A stretch of DNA of 64,000 nucleotides from contig NZ_AUBB01000006.1 of assembly GCF_000429025.1 (NCBI RefSeq), positions 1 to 64,000 on the forward strand. The letters are read 5' to 3'. Both the position numbers and the translations under genes were made by a program. The notes under the pieces were generated by a model, which worked only from the letters and a program-made list of their open reading frames with translations, made no database searches and was not told where the DNA came from. Position 1 is the first letter of the stretch; each line of letters opens with the position of its first letter. This document shows positions 25,090 to 32,548 of the stretch, piece after piece. The stretch comes from Actinospineispora spinosispora DSM 44797. GTDB lineage: Bacteria; Actinomycetota; Actinomycetes; Mycobacteriales; Pseudonocardiaceae.

Positions 25090-25850
25090 GGCAGGACCTT
25101 GCTCAGGAAGGCGCGGGTGCGTGGTTCGCGCGGCCGGTCGAGTACCTGCGCCGGGCTGCCCTGTTCGACGACGCGTCCTTCGTCGAGGAACACGACCGTG
25201 TCCGCCACCTCCCGGGCGAAGCCGATCTCGTGGGTGACCACGATCATCGTGGTGCCGCTGCCCGCCAGGTCACGCATGACGTCGAGGACCTCACCGACCA
25301 GCTCGGGGTCCAGCGCCGAGGTGGGCTCGTCGAACAGCAGCAGCTTCGGGCGCAACGCCAGCGCCCTGGCGATCGCGACGCGCTGCTGCTGGCCGCCGGA
25401 CAGCCGCCTCGGGTACTCGTCGGCCTTCTCCGCGAGCCCGACCCGATCCAGCAGCTCGCGGGCGTGCCGGTAGGTCTCGTCGCGGTCGCGGCCCTGCGCC
25501 GAGATCGGGGCTTCCGCCACGTTGTCCAGCACGGTGAGGTTGCCGAACAGGTTGAAGCTCTGGAACACGAACCCGATATGGCTGCGCTGGCGCAGGATGT
25601 GTCGTTCGGACAGCTCGTGCAGCCGGTCCCCGGACTGCCGGTAGCCGATCAGCTCGCCGTCCACCCTGACGAAGCCCCGGTCGACCTTCTCCAGGTGGTT
25701 GATCGCCCGCAGTAACGTGGACTTGCCGGAACCGGACGGGCCGAGCAGCACGGTCACCTCGCCGGTGCGCACCGTCAGGTCGACGTCGCGCAACACCTCG
25801 AGCGGGCCGTACGCCTTGTGCACGCCACGCAGCTCGACCATCGCGGTCAC
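25086..25850 (-). CDS. polar amino-acid ABC transporter ATPase (YxeO/TcyC-like)
   Basis: A 254-residue ATPase of the GlnQ/HisP class: Walker A GPSGSGKSTLLRAINHLE, FVFQSFNLFGNLTVLDN Q-loop, LSGGQQQRVAIARALA signature, LLFDEPTSALDPELVGEVL Walker B and MIVVTHEIGFAREVAD H-loop. GTG start at 25850, overlapping the permease stop (GTGA). Confidence 0.92.
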   Translation of the reverse strand: MTAMVELRGVHKAYGPLEVLRDVDLTVRTGEVTVLLGPSGSGKSTLLRAINHLEKVDRGFVRVDGELIGYRQSGDRLHELSERHILRQRSHIGFVFQSFNLFGNLTVLDNVAEAPISAQGRDRDETYRHARELLDRVGLAEKADEYPRRLSGGQQQRVAIARALALRPKLLLFDEPTSALDPELVGEVLDVMRDLAGSGTTMIVVTHEIGFAREVADTVVFLDEGRVVEQGSPAQVLDRPREPRTRAFLSKVLP

Positions 25851-26815
25851 GTCGAGCCCCCGCGCCCGGTGTGGAGGGTGCTCAACGACGCGCGCAGTTT
25901 CTGGATCGGCGTCGGCGGCAACGCCCTGGATGCGCCGCGCGCGTAGTACCGCTCGATGTAGAACTGCGCGACCGACATGACGGTGGTCAACGCGAGGTAC
26001 CAGAGTGCGGCGACCAGCAGCATCGGGATGACCCGTCCGCTGCGCGTGTAGATCACCTGGACCTGGTAGAACAACTCGCTCAGGGCCATGATGTAGACCA
26101 CCGACGTGCCTTTGACCAGGCCGATCAGCTCGTTGCCCGCTGTCGGCAGGATCGTGCGCATCGCCTGCGGCAGCAGGATCCGGCGGAACTGGCGCAGCCG
26201 GGGAATCCCCAGCGCCGCCGCCGCTTCGAGCTGGCCGGGGTCCACCGAGAGGAAACCGGAGCGGACCACCTCCGCGGCGTACGCGGCCTGGTGCAGCGCC
26301 AGCCCGAGTACCGCCGCGGTCACCGGGCTGATCAGATCCATCGTGCCGACCGCGAAGAACGCCGGCCCGAACGGGATCCCGAACGTGATCGACCGATAGA
26401 GCAACGCGAGGTTGAACCAGAACAGCAGCTGCAGGATCAGCGGGACCGAGCGGAAGATCCAGATGTAGGTCCAGCTGACCGCGCGCAGCAGCGGGCTCTG
26501 GGACAACCGCATCAGCGCGAGCACGGTGCCGAGCACGAAACCCAGGACGATGCCGAGAAGTGTCAGTTTCAGGGTCAGCCCGACCGCGCGCACGATCGAC
26601 GGGGCGAACAGGAACTGTCCGACCGTCGCCCAGTCCCACGCGGGGTTCGTGAGCAGCGCGTTGACCGCCATCGCGGCGAGCACCGCCACGACGGCGGTGG
26701 CCACCCACCGCCCCGGGTGTCTCGCCGGGATCACCCGCAGTCGAGCCGCGGGATCCTCCTCCGAGGCCGGTGGGCCGTGGGTCGTGGCGGGGACGGTCTC
26801 GGGTACGGCGGTCAT
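25847..26815 (-). CDS. polar amino-acid ABC transporter permease (YxeN/TcyB-like)
   Basis: A 322-residue HisM-family permease with an N-terminal cytoplasmic extension, a first helix at about 38-57 and the characteristic WTYIWIFRSVPLILQLLFWFN and PGQLEAAAALGIPRLRQFRRILLPQAMRTILPTAGNE (EAA loop) segments. ATG 26815 overlaps the acetyltransferase stop by one base (TGATG). A single permease gene suggests a homodimeric channel. Confidence 0.9.
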   Translation of the reverse strand: MTAVPETVPATTHGPPASEEDPAARLRVIPARHPGRWVATAVVAVLAAMAVNALLTNPAWDWATVGQFLFAPSIVRAVGLTLKLTLLGIVLGFVLGTVLALMRLSQSPLLRAVSWTYIWIFRSVPLILQLLFWFNLALLYRSITFGIPFGPAFFAVGTMDLISPVTAAVLGLALHQAAYAAEVVRSGFLSVDPGQLEAAAALGIPRLRQFRRILLPQAMRTILPTAGNELIGLVKGTSVVYIMALSELFYQVQVIYTRSGRVIPMLLVAALWYLALTTVMSVAQFYIERYYARGASRALPPTPIQKLRASLSTLHTGRGGST

Positions 26816-27300
26816 CACTGATCAACGTCCTTCTCGAACGGGTGCGGGCCGATCTGCTCCGGGTCCAGGTTCGGGTCGTACAGGGGCCGATAACCGGTGG
26901 CCAGGTACAGGCCCTTCGCCTCGGGCTGCCGAGGACCGGTGGTCAGGTAGATCCGCCGGTAACCGCGTGCGGCGATCTCTCGTTCCAGTTCGGCGAGCAC
27001 GCGCCTGGCCAGGCCACGTCTGCGGTGCGCCGAGTGCGTCCAGATGCGTTTGAGCTCGGCGGTCCGCTCGTCGTAGCGGCGGAACGCACCACCCGCGACC
27101 GGTTCGCCCTCGGTCAGCAGCAGGACGAGGCCGCCATCGGGAGGGCCGAACTCGGTCGGCCGCGCACGCATCTCCTCGGCGATGTCGCCGAGCGTGTGCC
27201 GGTACCGGGTCCAGTACTCGTGCGACAGCTCGGTCAACATCGGCACCACCAGCGGATCGCTGTACGCGACCTGCCGAACCTCGAGCGCGGGCAAGGTCAC
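26815..27300 (-). CDS. GNAT N-acetyltransferase (SnaB/YxeL-like)
   Basis: A 161-residue GNAT protein: the acetyl-CoA loop is THSAHRRRGLARRVLAELEREIAARGYRRIYLTTGPRQPEAKGLYLATGYRPL. In Bacillus, the equivalent YxeL/YtmI enzymes N-acetylate S-substituted cysteines as the step before oxidative C-S cleavage; here it heads a polar amino-acid importer operon and faces two flavin monooxygenases, the same combination. Substrate is therefore inferred. GTG 27300 has AAGGGGA 6 bases upstream. Confidence 0.85.
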   Translation of the reverse strand: MTLPALEVRQVAYSDPLVVPMLTELSHEYWTRYRHTLGDIAEEMRARPTEFGPPDGGLVLLLTEGEPVAGGAFRRYDERTAELKRIWTHSAHRRRGLARRVLAELEREIAARGYRRIYLTTGPRQPEAKGLYLATGYRPLYDPNLDPEQIGPHPFEKDVDQ

Positions 27301-27388
27301 CGACAGTCCCCTTCCAGGGCGATGAGAGGGCCCCGTGCGCGCGGGTCGACGACGCGGCGTTACGGGGAACTGCGACCGGAGAGTGCGC

Positions 27389-27493
27389 TCAGCGACAGAG
27401 CGCGGTCTGGGTACGACACAGATCCACGTGACGACGCCGCGACCAGCTGGCGGGCCACGCGGTGAGCGCGGGCGCCGGGTGGGCGATCGACAC
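27389..27493 (-). CDS. leader peptide with RRHVDLCR motif (acetyltransferase/importer operon)
   Basis: A 34-codon frame from GTG 27493, preceded by GGAGGAGA at 4-5 bases. Its C-terminal half reads SRRRHVDLCRTQTALCR, with two Cys codons at positions 26 and 33. It ends 88 bases before the acetyltransferase gene. Same leader family as those at 23128 and 27754. Likely a cysteine-supply sensor acting by attenuation. Confidence 0.78.
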   Translation of the reverse strand: MSIAHPAPALTAWPASWSRRRHVDLCRTQTALCR

Positions 27494-27548
27494 GGTCTCT
27501 CCTCCATCGAGGTACGACGACGCGACCCGGCCGGGGTCGCCCTGTCGA

Positions 27549-27576
27549 GTAATACTGAACAAAGTCGACCTGTCAA
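27549..27576 (-). promoter_or_regulatory. promoter of the leader/acetyltransferase/importer operon
   Basis: On the minus strand, TTGACA (27576-27571) and TATTAC (27554-27549) are 16 bases apart, close to a sigma-A/HrdB promoter. It lies about 55 bases before the leader-peptide start. Confidence 0.5.
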
Positions 27577-27611
27577 GTCAGGATTAGTCGCCGTGACCCG
27601 GCGCACGCGCA

Positions 27612-27642
27612 TTGACAACCGAGCGGGATCAGCGCGTAACGT
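27612..27642 (+). promoter_or_regulatory. promoter ahead of the SAM riboswitch
   Basis: TTGACA at 27612-27617 with TAACGT at 27637-27642, a 19-base spacing. Transcription would begin just upstream of the riboswitch. Confidence 0.45.
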
Positions 27643-27650
27643 CGAAGGCA

Positions 27651-27745
27651 GCCCATCCAGAGCGGCGGAGAGACCTGGCTCGCTGATGCCGCAGCAACCG
27701 CGTTCCGAACCATTCGGGCGTGTGGTGCTAACGCCAGGCCGATGG
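27651..27745 (+). ncRNA. SAM-I (S-box) riboswitch
   Basis: Conserved S-box words occur in order: ATCCAGAG, GGCGGAGAGACCTGGC, TGATGCC, GCAACC and, after a variable hairpin, GGTGCTAACGCCAG. P1 can form from CCATC (27653-27657) and GATGG (27741-27745). The 3' P1 strand runs into the GGAGG (27744-27748) that serves the leader peptide, so S-adenosylmethionine binding should hide that ribosome-binding site. It precedes a leader peptide and two flavin monooxygenase genes. Confidence 0.85.
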
Positions 27746-27753
27746 AGGCGAGC

Positions 27754-27831
27754 GTGCGAACCCACACCGATGCCCTGCGGCTGATCACCCGCCGGCACGT
27801 CGACCTGTGCCGGACCGCGTCCGCCGTCTGA
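27754..27831 (+). CDS. leader peptide with RRHVDLCR motif (monooxygenase operon)
   Basis: A 25-codon frame from GTG 27754, 5 bases after GGAGG, reading LITRRHVDLCRTASAV at its C-terminus. It has one Cys codon (position 19). It lies directly after the SAM-I riboswitch and 72 bases before the first monooxygenase gene. The pairing of riboswitch and leader suggests two-input control by SAM and cysteine. Confidence 0.78.
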   Translation: MRTHTDALRLITRRHVDLCRTASAV

Positions 27832-27903
27832 TCCCCCCGCGAGATCACCTCGACCCGACACCCGTCGGGCCGTCAGCCGTGTTCGCTCGCGGAAGGAACC
27901 TGC

Positions 27904-28980
27904 GTGTCCACTCCCCTGCACCTCGCCCTGGAGATCGACGGCGACGGCGCGCATCCCGATGCCTGGCGTCGCGCCGCCCATTCACCCGCTGAGCTGCTGA
28001 GCCCGCGTCGGACGCGGTCGGTGGCCGCCGTCGCGGAGAACGCCGGCTTCACGCTCGTCACGCTGGACGACTCGCTGCCGGCACCGGAGGCCGGGCCGCT
28101 CGGCCGGATCGGGTCGGTCGAGCGCGCGGCCTTCATCGCGGCGTCGACCAGCGTCCTGGGCATCGCACCGGTCGTGTCCACGACCTATGCCGAGCCGTTC
28201 CACAGTTCCTCGCAGCTCGCCTCGCTCGACCACATCTCGGTCGGCAGGGCCGGCTGGGTGGTCGGCACCTCCCCGGAGCCCGAAGCCGCGCGGGCCTGGG
28301 GCCGGCCCGCCGTCGAGCAGTCGCGCGTGGCCGCTGAGGCGCTCGACTCGGTGCGGGTCGTGCGCGACCTGTGGGACTCGTGGGAGGACGAGGCGGTCAT
28401 CCGGGACGTCGCTACCAGCCGCTACCTCGACCGCGACCGCCTGCACTACATCGACTTCACCGGTGACACGTTCGCGGTGAAGGGCCCGGCGATCGTCCCT
28501 CGGTCACCGCAGGGCCAGCTCGTCGTCTTCGCACCGGACGGCCTGCTGCCCGCCGAGCAGGTGGACGTGACCCTGGTCAGCGGCTCCGACGTGGCCTCCC
28601 TCGACGCGGCGGGTCGCGGCACCACGCACGCCTTCGCCGAGATCGAACTGGCGCTGGACACCCCTGCCGCGTCGGCCGCCGAGCGGATCGCCGACCTCGA
28701 ACGGCACGCGCCCTGGCCGGACCGGGGACGGCTGCGCTACACCGGCGGCCCTGACGGTCTCCTCCGGCTGCTCACCGAGCTGCACTCGACGTCGGTCACC
28801 GGAGTCCGGTTGCACCCGCTGGTCCTCGACGAGGACCTCGCCGTGCTCTCCCAGCTGGTACTTCCCGCGCTGCGCAAGACCGGCCTCACCGCCCGTCCCG
28901 TGCCCGGGGCATCGCTGCGCACCACTCTCGGGCTGCCTCGGCCCGCCAACCGCTTCGCCACCGCCGGAGGATCCCGATGA
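27904..28980 (+). CDS. luciferase-like flavin-dependent monooxygenase (LLM), component 1
   Basis: A 358-residue bacterial-luciferase-fold protein: HLALEIDGDGAHPDAWRR, IAASTSVLGIAPVVSTTYAEPFHSSSQLASLDHISVGRAGWVVGTS and the DLWDSWEDEAV segment of the NtaA/SnaA group. Shorter and more diverged than its neighbour: the C-terminal region lacks the long helical insertions, so it may have a different substrate or be an auxiliary subunit. GTG start with GGAAGGAA 5 bases upstream. Its stop overlaps the next start (ATGA). Confidence 0.82.
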   Translation: MSTPLHLALEIDGDGAHPDAWRRAAHSPAELLSPRRTRSVAAVAENAGFTLVTLDDSLPAPEAGPLGRIGSVERAAFIAASTSVLGIAPVVSTTYAEPFHSSSQLASLDHISVGRAGWVVGTSPEPEAARAWGRPAVEQSRVAAEALDSVRVVRDLWDSWEDEAVIRDVATSRYLDRDRLHYIDFTGDTFAVKGPAIVPRSPQGQLVVFAPDGLLPAEQVDVTLVSGSDVASLDAAGRGTTHAFAEIELALDTPAASAAERIADLERHAPWPDRGRLRYTGGPDGLLRLLTELHSTSVTGVRLHPLVLDEDLAVLSQLVLPALRKTGLTARPVPGASLRTTLGLPRPANRFATAGGSR

Positions 28981-30377
28981 CCAGCACCGACCCGACCGAC
29001 GTCCCGTACCCGAACGCCCAGCTGCACTTCGGAGTGTTCTTCCAGGGCGTCAACCACTGGACGATCTGGTCCGACCCGGGCAGCGGTTCACAGATCGACC
29101 CGGCGTCCTTTCGCAAGGTCGCGCAGACCGCCGAGCGTGGGCTGTTCGACGCGTTCTTCCTCGGCGAGGGGCTGCGACTGCGCGAGGTCGACGGTCTCAT
29201 CCACGATCTCGACGTGGCCGGTCGACCTGATGCCATCACGCAGCTGGCCGCGCTCGCCGCGGTCACCGACCGCATCGGCCTGGTCAGCACGTCGAACACG
29301 ACGTTCAACGAGCCCACCGATCTCGCGCGCCGCCTGTCCGGGCTGGACCTGCTGTCCGAAGGTCGCGCAGGCTGGAACGTCGTGACCACGGACAACGCCT
29401 GGACCGGCGCGAACTTCCGCCGGGGCGGCTACCTGGACCACGCCGACCGCTACGTACGGGCGGAGCAGTTCCTCACGGTCGCCAGGGCGCTGTGGGACGG
29501 CTGGGCCGACGACGCCGTCGCGGACTCCCGCGAGGCGCCGTCCTGGGCGACGCCGGGCGCGGTACGCAGGGTCCGCGAGCTGAGCAGCCAGTTCGACGTG
29601 GACCTCGTGCCGAGCCTGCCGCGCAGCGCCCAGGGGCATCCGGTGATCTTCCAGGCCGGGGACTCCTCGGAGGGACGCGACTTCGCGGCACGCAACGGGG
29701 ACGTGATCTTCTCCGCGCACGGCACCGAGTTCGACGACGCGTTGTCGTTCGCCACCGACATCCGCACGCGCCTGCGCGCCGCCGGCCGGCCCGGCGACGA
29801 CCTGCGCATCCTGCCCGGGACCGAGATCATCATCGGCCGCACCGAGAAGGAGGCACGGGAGAAGGCACGCTGGGTCCGGTTCGCGCAGGTCACCCCGGCG
29901 ACCGCGCTGAACGTGGCGAGCCTGCTGTGGGGTATCGATCTGTCCGACCGGGACGCCGACGGCCCACTGCCGAAGGAGGACCCGGTGGTCATCGAGAACA
30001 CCGGGGCGTTCGGTGCCCGCCGGGTCGCGGACCCGCGCGCGACCGTCGCCCGGTGGCGCGCCGAAGCGGAACACCACGGCTGGTCACTGCGAGAGACGGT
30101 GATCGCGCTCGGACCGCAACGCGGTCACGTCGGCACGCCTGAAGGCCTCGCCGACAAGTTCACCCACTTCGCCAGGCACGGCGCCGTCGACGGGTTCAAC
30201 ATCACGCCGTACCTGATCCCGGAGGGGCTCGACGACATCGTCGAGCTGCTCGTGCCCGAGCTGCAGGAGCGGGGCGTCTACCGCACCGAGTACAGCGGGA
30301 CCACCCTGCGCGAACACCTCGGTCTGCGTGAACCGCTCAGCCGGCGGGCGGTGAACCCGCACCGTCGCGCCGGCTGA
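28977..30377 (+). CDS. NtaA/SnaA/DszA/YxeK-type flavin monooxygenase
   Basis: A 466-residue FMNH2-dependent monooxygenase of the NtaA/SnaA/SoxA(DszA) family. Diagnostic stretches are LHFGVFFQGVNHWTIW, FDAFFLGEGLRLRE, RLSGLDLLSEGRAGWNVVTT and HPVIFQAGDSSEGRDFAARNGDVIF. Members oxidise C-S or C-N bonds of chelators, sulfones and N-acetyl S-substituted cysteines (YxeK, YtmO). Linked to an N-acetyltransferase and polar amino-acid importer on the other strand, an S-alkylcysteine salvage role is the best fit. A flavin reductase gene is not in the window. Confidence 0.88.
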   Translation: MTSTDPTDVPYPNAQLHFGVFFQGVNHWTIWSDPGSGSQIDPASFRKVAQTAERGLFDAFFLGEGLRLREVDGLIHDLDVAGRPDAITQLAALAAVTDRIGLVSTSNTTFNEPTDLARRLSGLDLLSEGRAGWNVVTTDNAWTGANFRRGGYLDHADRYVRAEQFLTVARALWDGWADDAVADSREAPSWATPGAVRRVRELSSQFDVDLVPSLPRSAQGHPVIFQAGDSSEGRDFAARNGDVIFSAHGTEFDDALSFATDIRTRLRAAGRPGDDLRILPGTEIIIGRTEKEAREKARWVRFAQVTPATALNVASLLWGIDLSDRDADGPLPKEDPVVIENTGAFGARRVADPRATVARWRAEAEHHGWSLRETVIALGPQRGHVGTPEGLADKFTHFARHGAVDGFNITPYLIPEGLDDIVELLVPELQERGVYRTEYSGTTLREHLGLREPLSRRAVNPHRRAG

Positions 30378-30387
30378 GCGGCATCGG

Positions 30388-31419
30388 TCACCGCTGGCGG
30401 TCGAACTGCTCCGTCGCAGGGCCGTCGTCGCGCTGGTGCGCGCCGTTGCCGTTGCGCTTGAGGCTCTCCCGGATGGCGGCCTGGGCGTTCTCCGGCAGCT
30501 CGTGCATCATCTCGCGCACCCGGGACTCGCGACGGCCGACGGCCTTGCGCTCCGGCACCCCCGGGGAGACCTCGATCTGCGGCTTCAGCGGCGGCAGACC
30601 GGCCAGCTCGCCGCTCATCTCGGCCATCTCACGCTCGGCCTGCTCGGAGTCCTTCTCCTCCGACATCCCGATCGGGCCCTGGCGGCGGCCGTTGAGGAAC
30701 TGCGCGACCACCGGCTCCTCCGAGGTCAGCAGGACCTCGCGCGGGCCGAACATCGCCAGGTGCTTGCGGTAGAGCAACCCGATGTTGTCCGGCACCGTCT
30801 GCGCGGTGTTGATGTCGTGGGTGACGATCAGGAACGTCGAGTCGGTCTGCGCGTTCAGGTCGATGATCAGCTGGTTCAGGTACGCCGTACGGACCGGGTC
30901 CAGACCTGAGTCCGGCTCGTCGAACAGGATGATCTCCGGGTCCAGCACCAGCGCGCGCGCCAGGCCGGCACGCTTGCGCATACCGCCGGAGATCTCGCCG
31001 GGCAGCTTGCCCTCGTCACCGGTCAGACCGACCATGTCGATCTTCTCCATGACGATGTCCTTGATCTCCTTCTCACCCTTCTTCGTGTGCTCACGCAGCG
31101 GGAAGGCGATGTTGTCGTACAGGTTCATCGACCCGAACAGCGCGCCGTCCTGGAACAGCACACCGAACAGCTTGCGGATTTCGTACAGCCGCGACTCGTT
31201 GCAGCGCACCAGGTCGGTGTCGTGGATGAAGATCGAGCCCTTCTCCGGCTTGAGCAGCCCGATCAGGCTCTTCAGGAACACCGACTTGCCCGTACCCGAC
31301 GGCCCGAGCAGGACACTCACCTCACCGGGAGGCAGCGTCAGCGATACGTCCGACCAGATGTTGGAGCGGCCGAACGACTTCGAGAGGCCCTCGACGCGGA
31401 CCTCTACCCCAGCACTCAC
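30388..31419 (-). CDS. mceG: Mce-transport ATPase MceG/Mkl
   Basis: A 343-residue ATPase of the MlaF/Mkl class that powers Mce lipid/sterol importers. Walker A GPSGTGKSVFLKSLIGLLKPEKG (about 39-61), VLFQDGALFGSMNLYDNIAFPL, ISGGMRKRAGLARALVLDP signature, and ILFDEPDSGLDPVRTAYL. After the ATPase core a roughly 85-residue charged tail extends, as in mycobacterial Mkl. No yrbE or mce gene lies nearby, as in mycobacteria where one unlinked ATPase serves several Mce systems. GTG 31419 with AGGAGG 8 bases upstream. Confidence 0.9.
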   Translation of the reverse strand: MSAGVEVRVEGLSKSFGRSNIWSDVSLTLPPGEVSVLLGPSGTGKSVFLKSLIGLLKPEKGSIFIHDTDLVRCNESRLYEIRKLFGVLFQDGALFGSMNLYDNIAFPLREHTKKGEKEIKDIVMEKIDMVGLTGDEGKLPGEISGGMRKRAGLARALVLDPEIILFDEPDSGLDPVRTAYLNQLIIDLNAQTDSTFLIVTHDINTAQTVPDNIGLLYRKHLAMFGPREVLLTSEEPVVAQFLNGRRQGPIGMSEEKDSEQAEREMAEMSGELAGLPPLKPQIEVSPGVPERKAVGRRESRVREMMHELPENAQAAIRESLKRNGNGAHQRDDGPATEQFDRQR

Positions 31420-31481
31420 CTGTGAGCCCTCCTAATGAGACGAGCACCCGGCTGCCGGTCGGCGCCACAATGCGACATCGC

Positions 31482-31515
31482 GTGTGATTCGTAGCATAAC
31501 AACCAAGAATCACAC
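31482..31515. promoter_or_regulatory. inverted repeat upstream of mceG
   Basis: GTGTGATTC (31482-31490) and GAATCACAC (31507-31515) form a perfect 9-bp inverted repeat with a 16-base AT-rich spacer that contains TATGCT on the minus strand, a possible mceG -10. Candidate repressor site; no regulator assigned. Confidence 0.4.
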
Positions 31516-31579
31516 TCTTACTGCTATCTCAACGGCACGGCGGCGCTGAGGTTGCGCGGAGTTGTGATTGGGCCGTCAC

Positions 31580-32419
31580 TCAGCGCGACCGTTTCGCCGG
31601 GCGCGACGGAGGCGGGACCACCGGACCGATGTCCCCGTCCGGCGCGGTGTCCAGATCCACGATGACCGGGGCGTGGTCGCTCGGCCCCGTTCCCTTGCGC
31701 GCGGCACGGTCGACCCAGGCCGCCGCGACCCGCTCGGCGACCGGTCCGGCCGCGAGGATCAGGTCGATCCGCATGCCCAGGTCCTGGTGGAACCGACCGG
31801 CGCGGTAGTCCCAGTAGCTGAACACACGCTGGGTGGGCCAGCGATCGCGCACGACATCGCGCAACCCGAGCTTCGTCAGCTCGGCCAGCGCCGCCCGCTC
31901 GGCGGGCGTCACGTGTGTCGACCCGACGAACTGGGCCGGGTCCCAGACGTCCTCGTCGGTCGGGGCCACGTTCATGTCGCCACACACCACGCTGGGCAGC
32001 TTCTGCGCGGCCACACTGTCCCGTAGCGCACCGAGCCAGGCGAGCTTGTACTCGTAGTGCGGATCGTCCGGGGTACGGCCGTTGGGGACGTACACCGAGG
32101 TGATCCGCAGCCCGTCGCAGGTTGCGGACACCGCGCGGGCCTCCGGCTCGGGGAAGCCGGGCTCGTCCGGCAGACCCCGCGCCACGTCCTCGAGGCCGAC
32201 CCTGGACAGGAGCGCGACACCGTTCCACCGGCCTTCGCCGTGGTGCGCGACCTGGTAGCCGCGCGAGCCCAGCTCCTCGTCGAGCAGCTCGGTGAACGCG
32301 TCGTCCGGCAGCTTGGTCTCCTGCAGACACACCACATCCGGCTCGCGCTCGTCGAGCCAGGGCAGCAGCCGGGGCATGCGGGAGCGGACGGAGTTGACGT
32401 TCCAGGTGGCGATACGCAC
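31580..32419 (-). CDS. xthA: exodeoxyribonuclease III
   Basis: DNA-repair AP endonuclease/3' exonuclease, 279 residues. VRIATWNVNSVRSRMPRLLPWL at the start, VCLQETKLPDD (catalytic Glu), SVYVPNGR, VVCGDMNVAPTDEDVWDP, RIDLILA and GPSDHAPVIVDL (catalytic Asp-His) are all in place. The C-terminus has a Pro/Arg-rich extension. GTG 32419 directly begins the fold and has AGGGGG upstream; frames continuing upstream run into a palindrome and are rejected. Confidence 0.92.
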   Translation of the reverse strand: MRIATWNVNSVRSRMPRLLPWLDEREPDVVCLQETKLPDDAFTELLDEELGSRGYQVAHHGEGRWNGVALLSRVGLEDVARGLPDEPGFPEPEARAVSATCDGLRITSVYVPNGRTPDDPHYEYKLAWLGALRDSVAAQKLPSVVCGDMNVAPTDEDVWDPAQFVGSTHVTPAERAALAELTKLGLRDVVRDRWPTQRVFSYWDYRAGRFHQDLGMRIDLILAAGPVAERVAAAWVDRAARKGTGPSDHAPVIVDLDTAPDGDIGPVVPPPSRPAKRSR

Positions 32420-32452
32420 GCCCCCTACCTTGGCATGAGCTGCGGCGGTTGC

Positions 32453-32522
32453 ACTTTGCACACCCACGTGCTGCGTCGCACATGTCCGAACGTGTGCGAC
32501 GCAGCACGAAGGTGTGCAAAGT
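32453..32522. repeat. nested intergenic palindrome
   Basis: Outer arms ACTTTGCACACC (32453-32464) and its complement (32511-32522), inner arms GTGCTGCGTCGCAC (32468-32481) and its complement (32494-32507), both perfect. It lies between two minus-strand genes and may terminate the upstream dehydratase transcript. The adjoining 32530-32550 shares CAGCCTCTGTGCGAGC-type words with the element at 46484. Confidence 0.65.
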
Positions 32523-32548
32523 CGCTCGAGCCCCAGCCTCTGTGCGAG

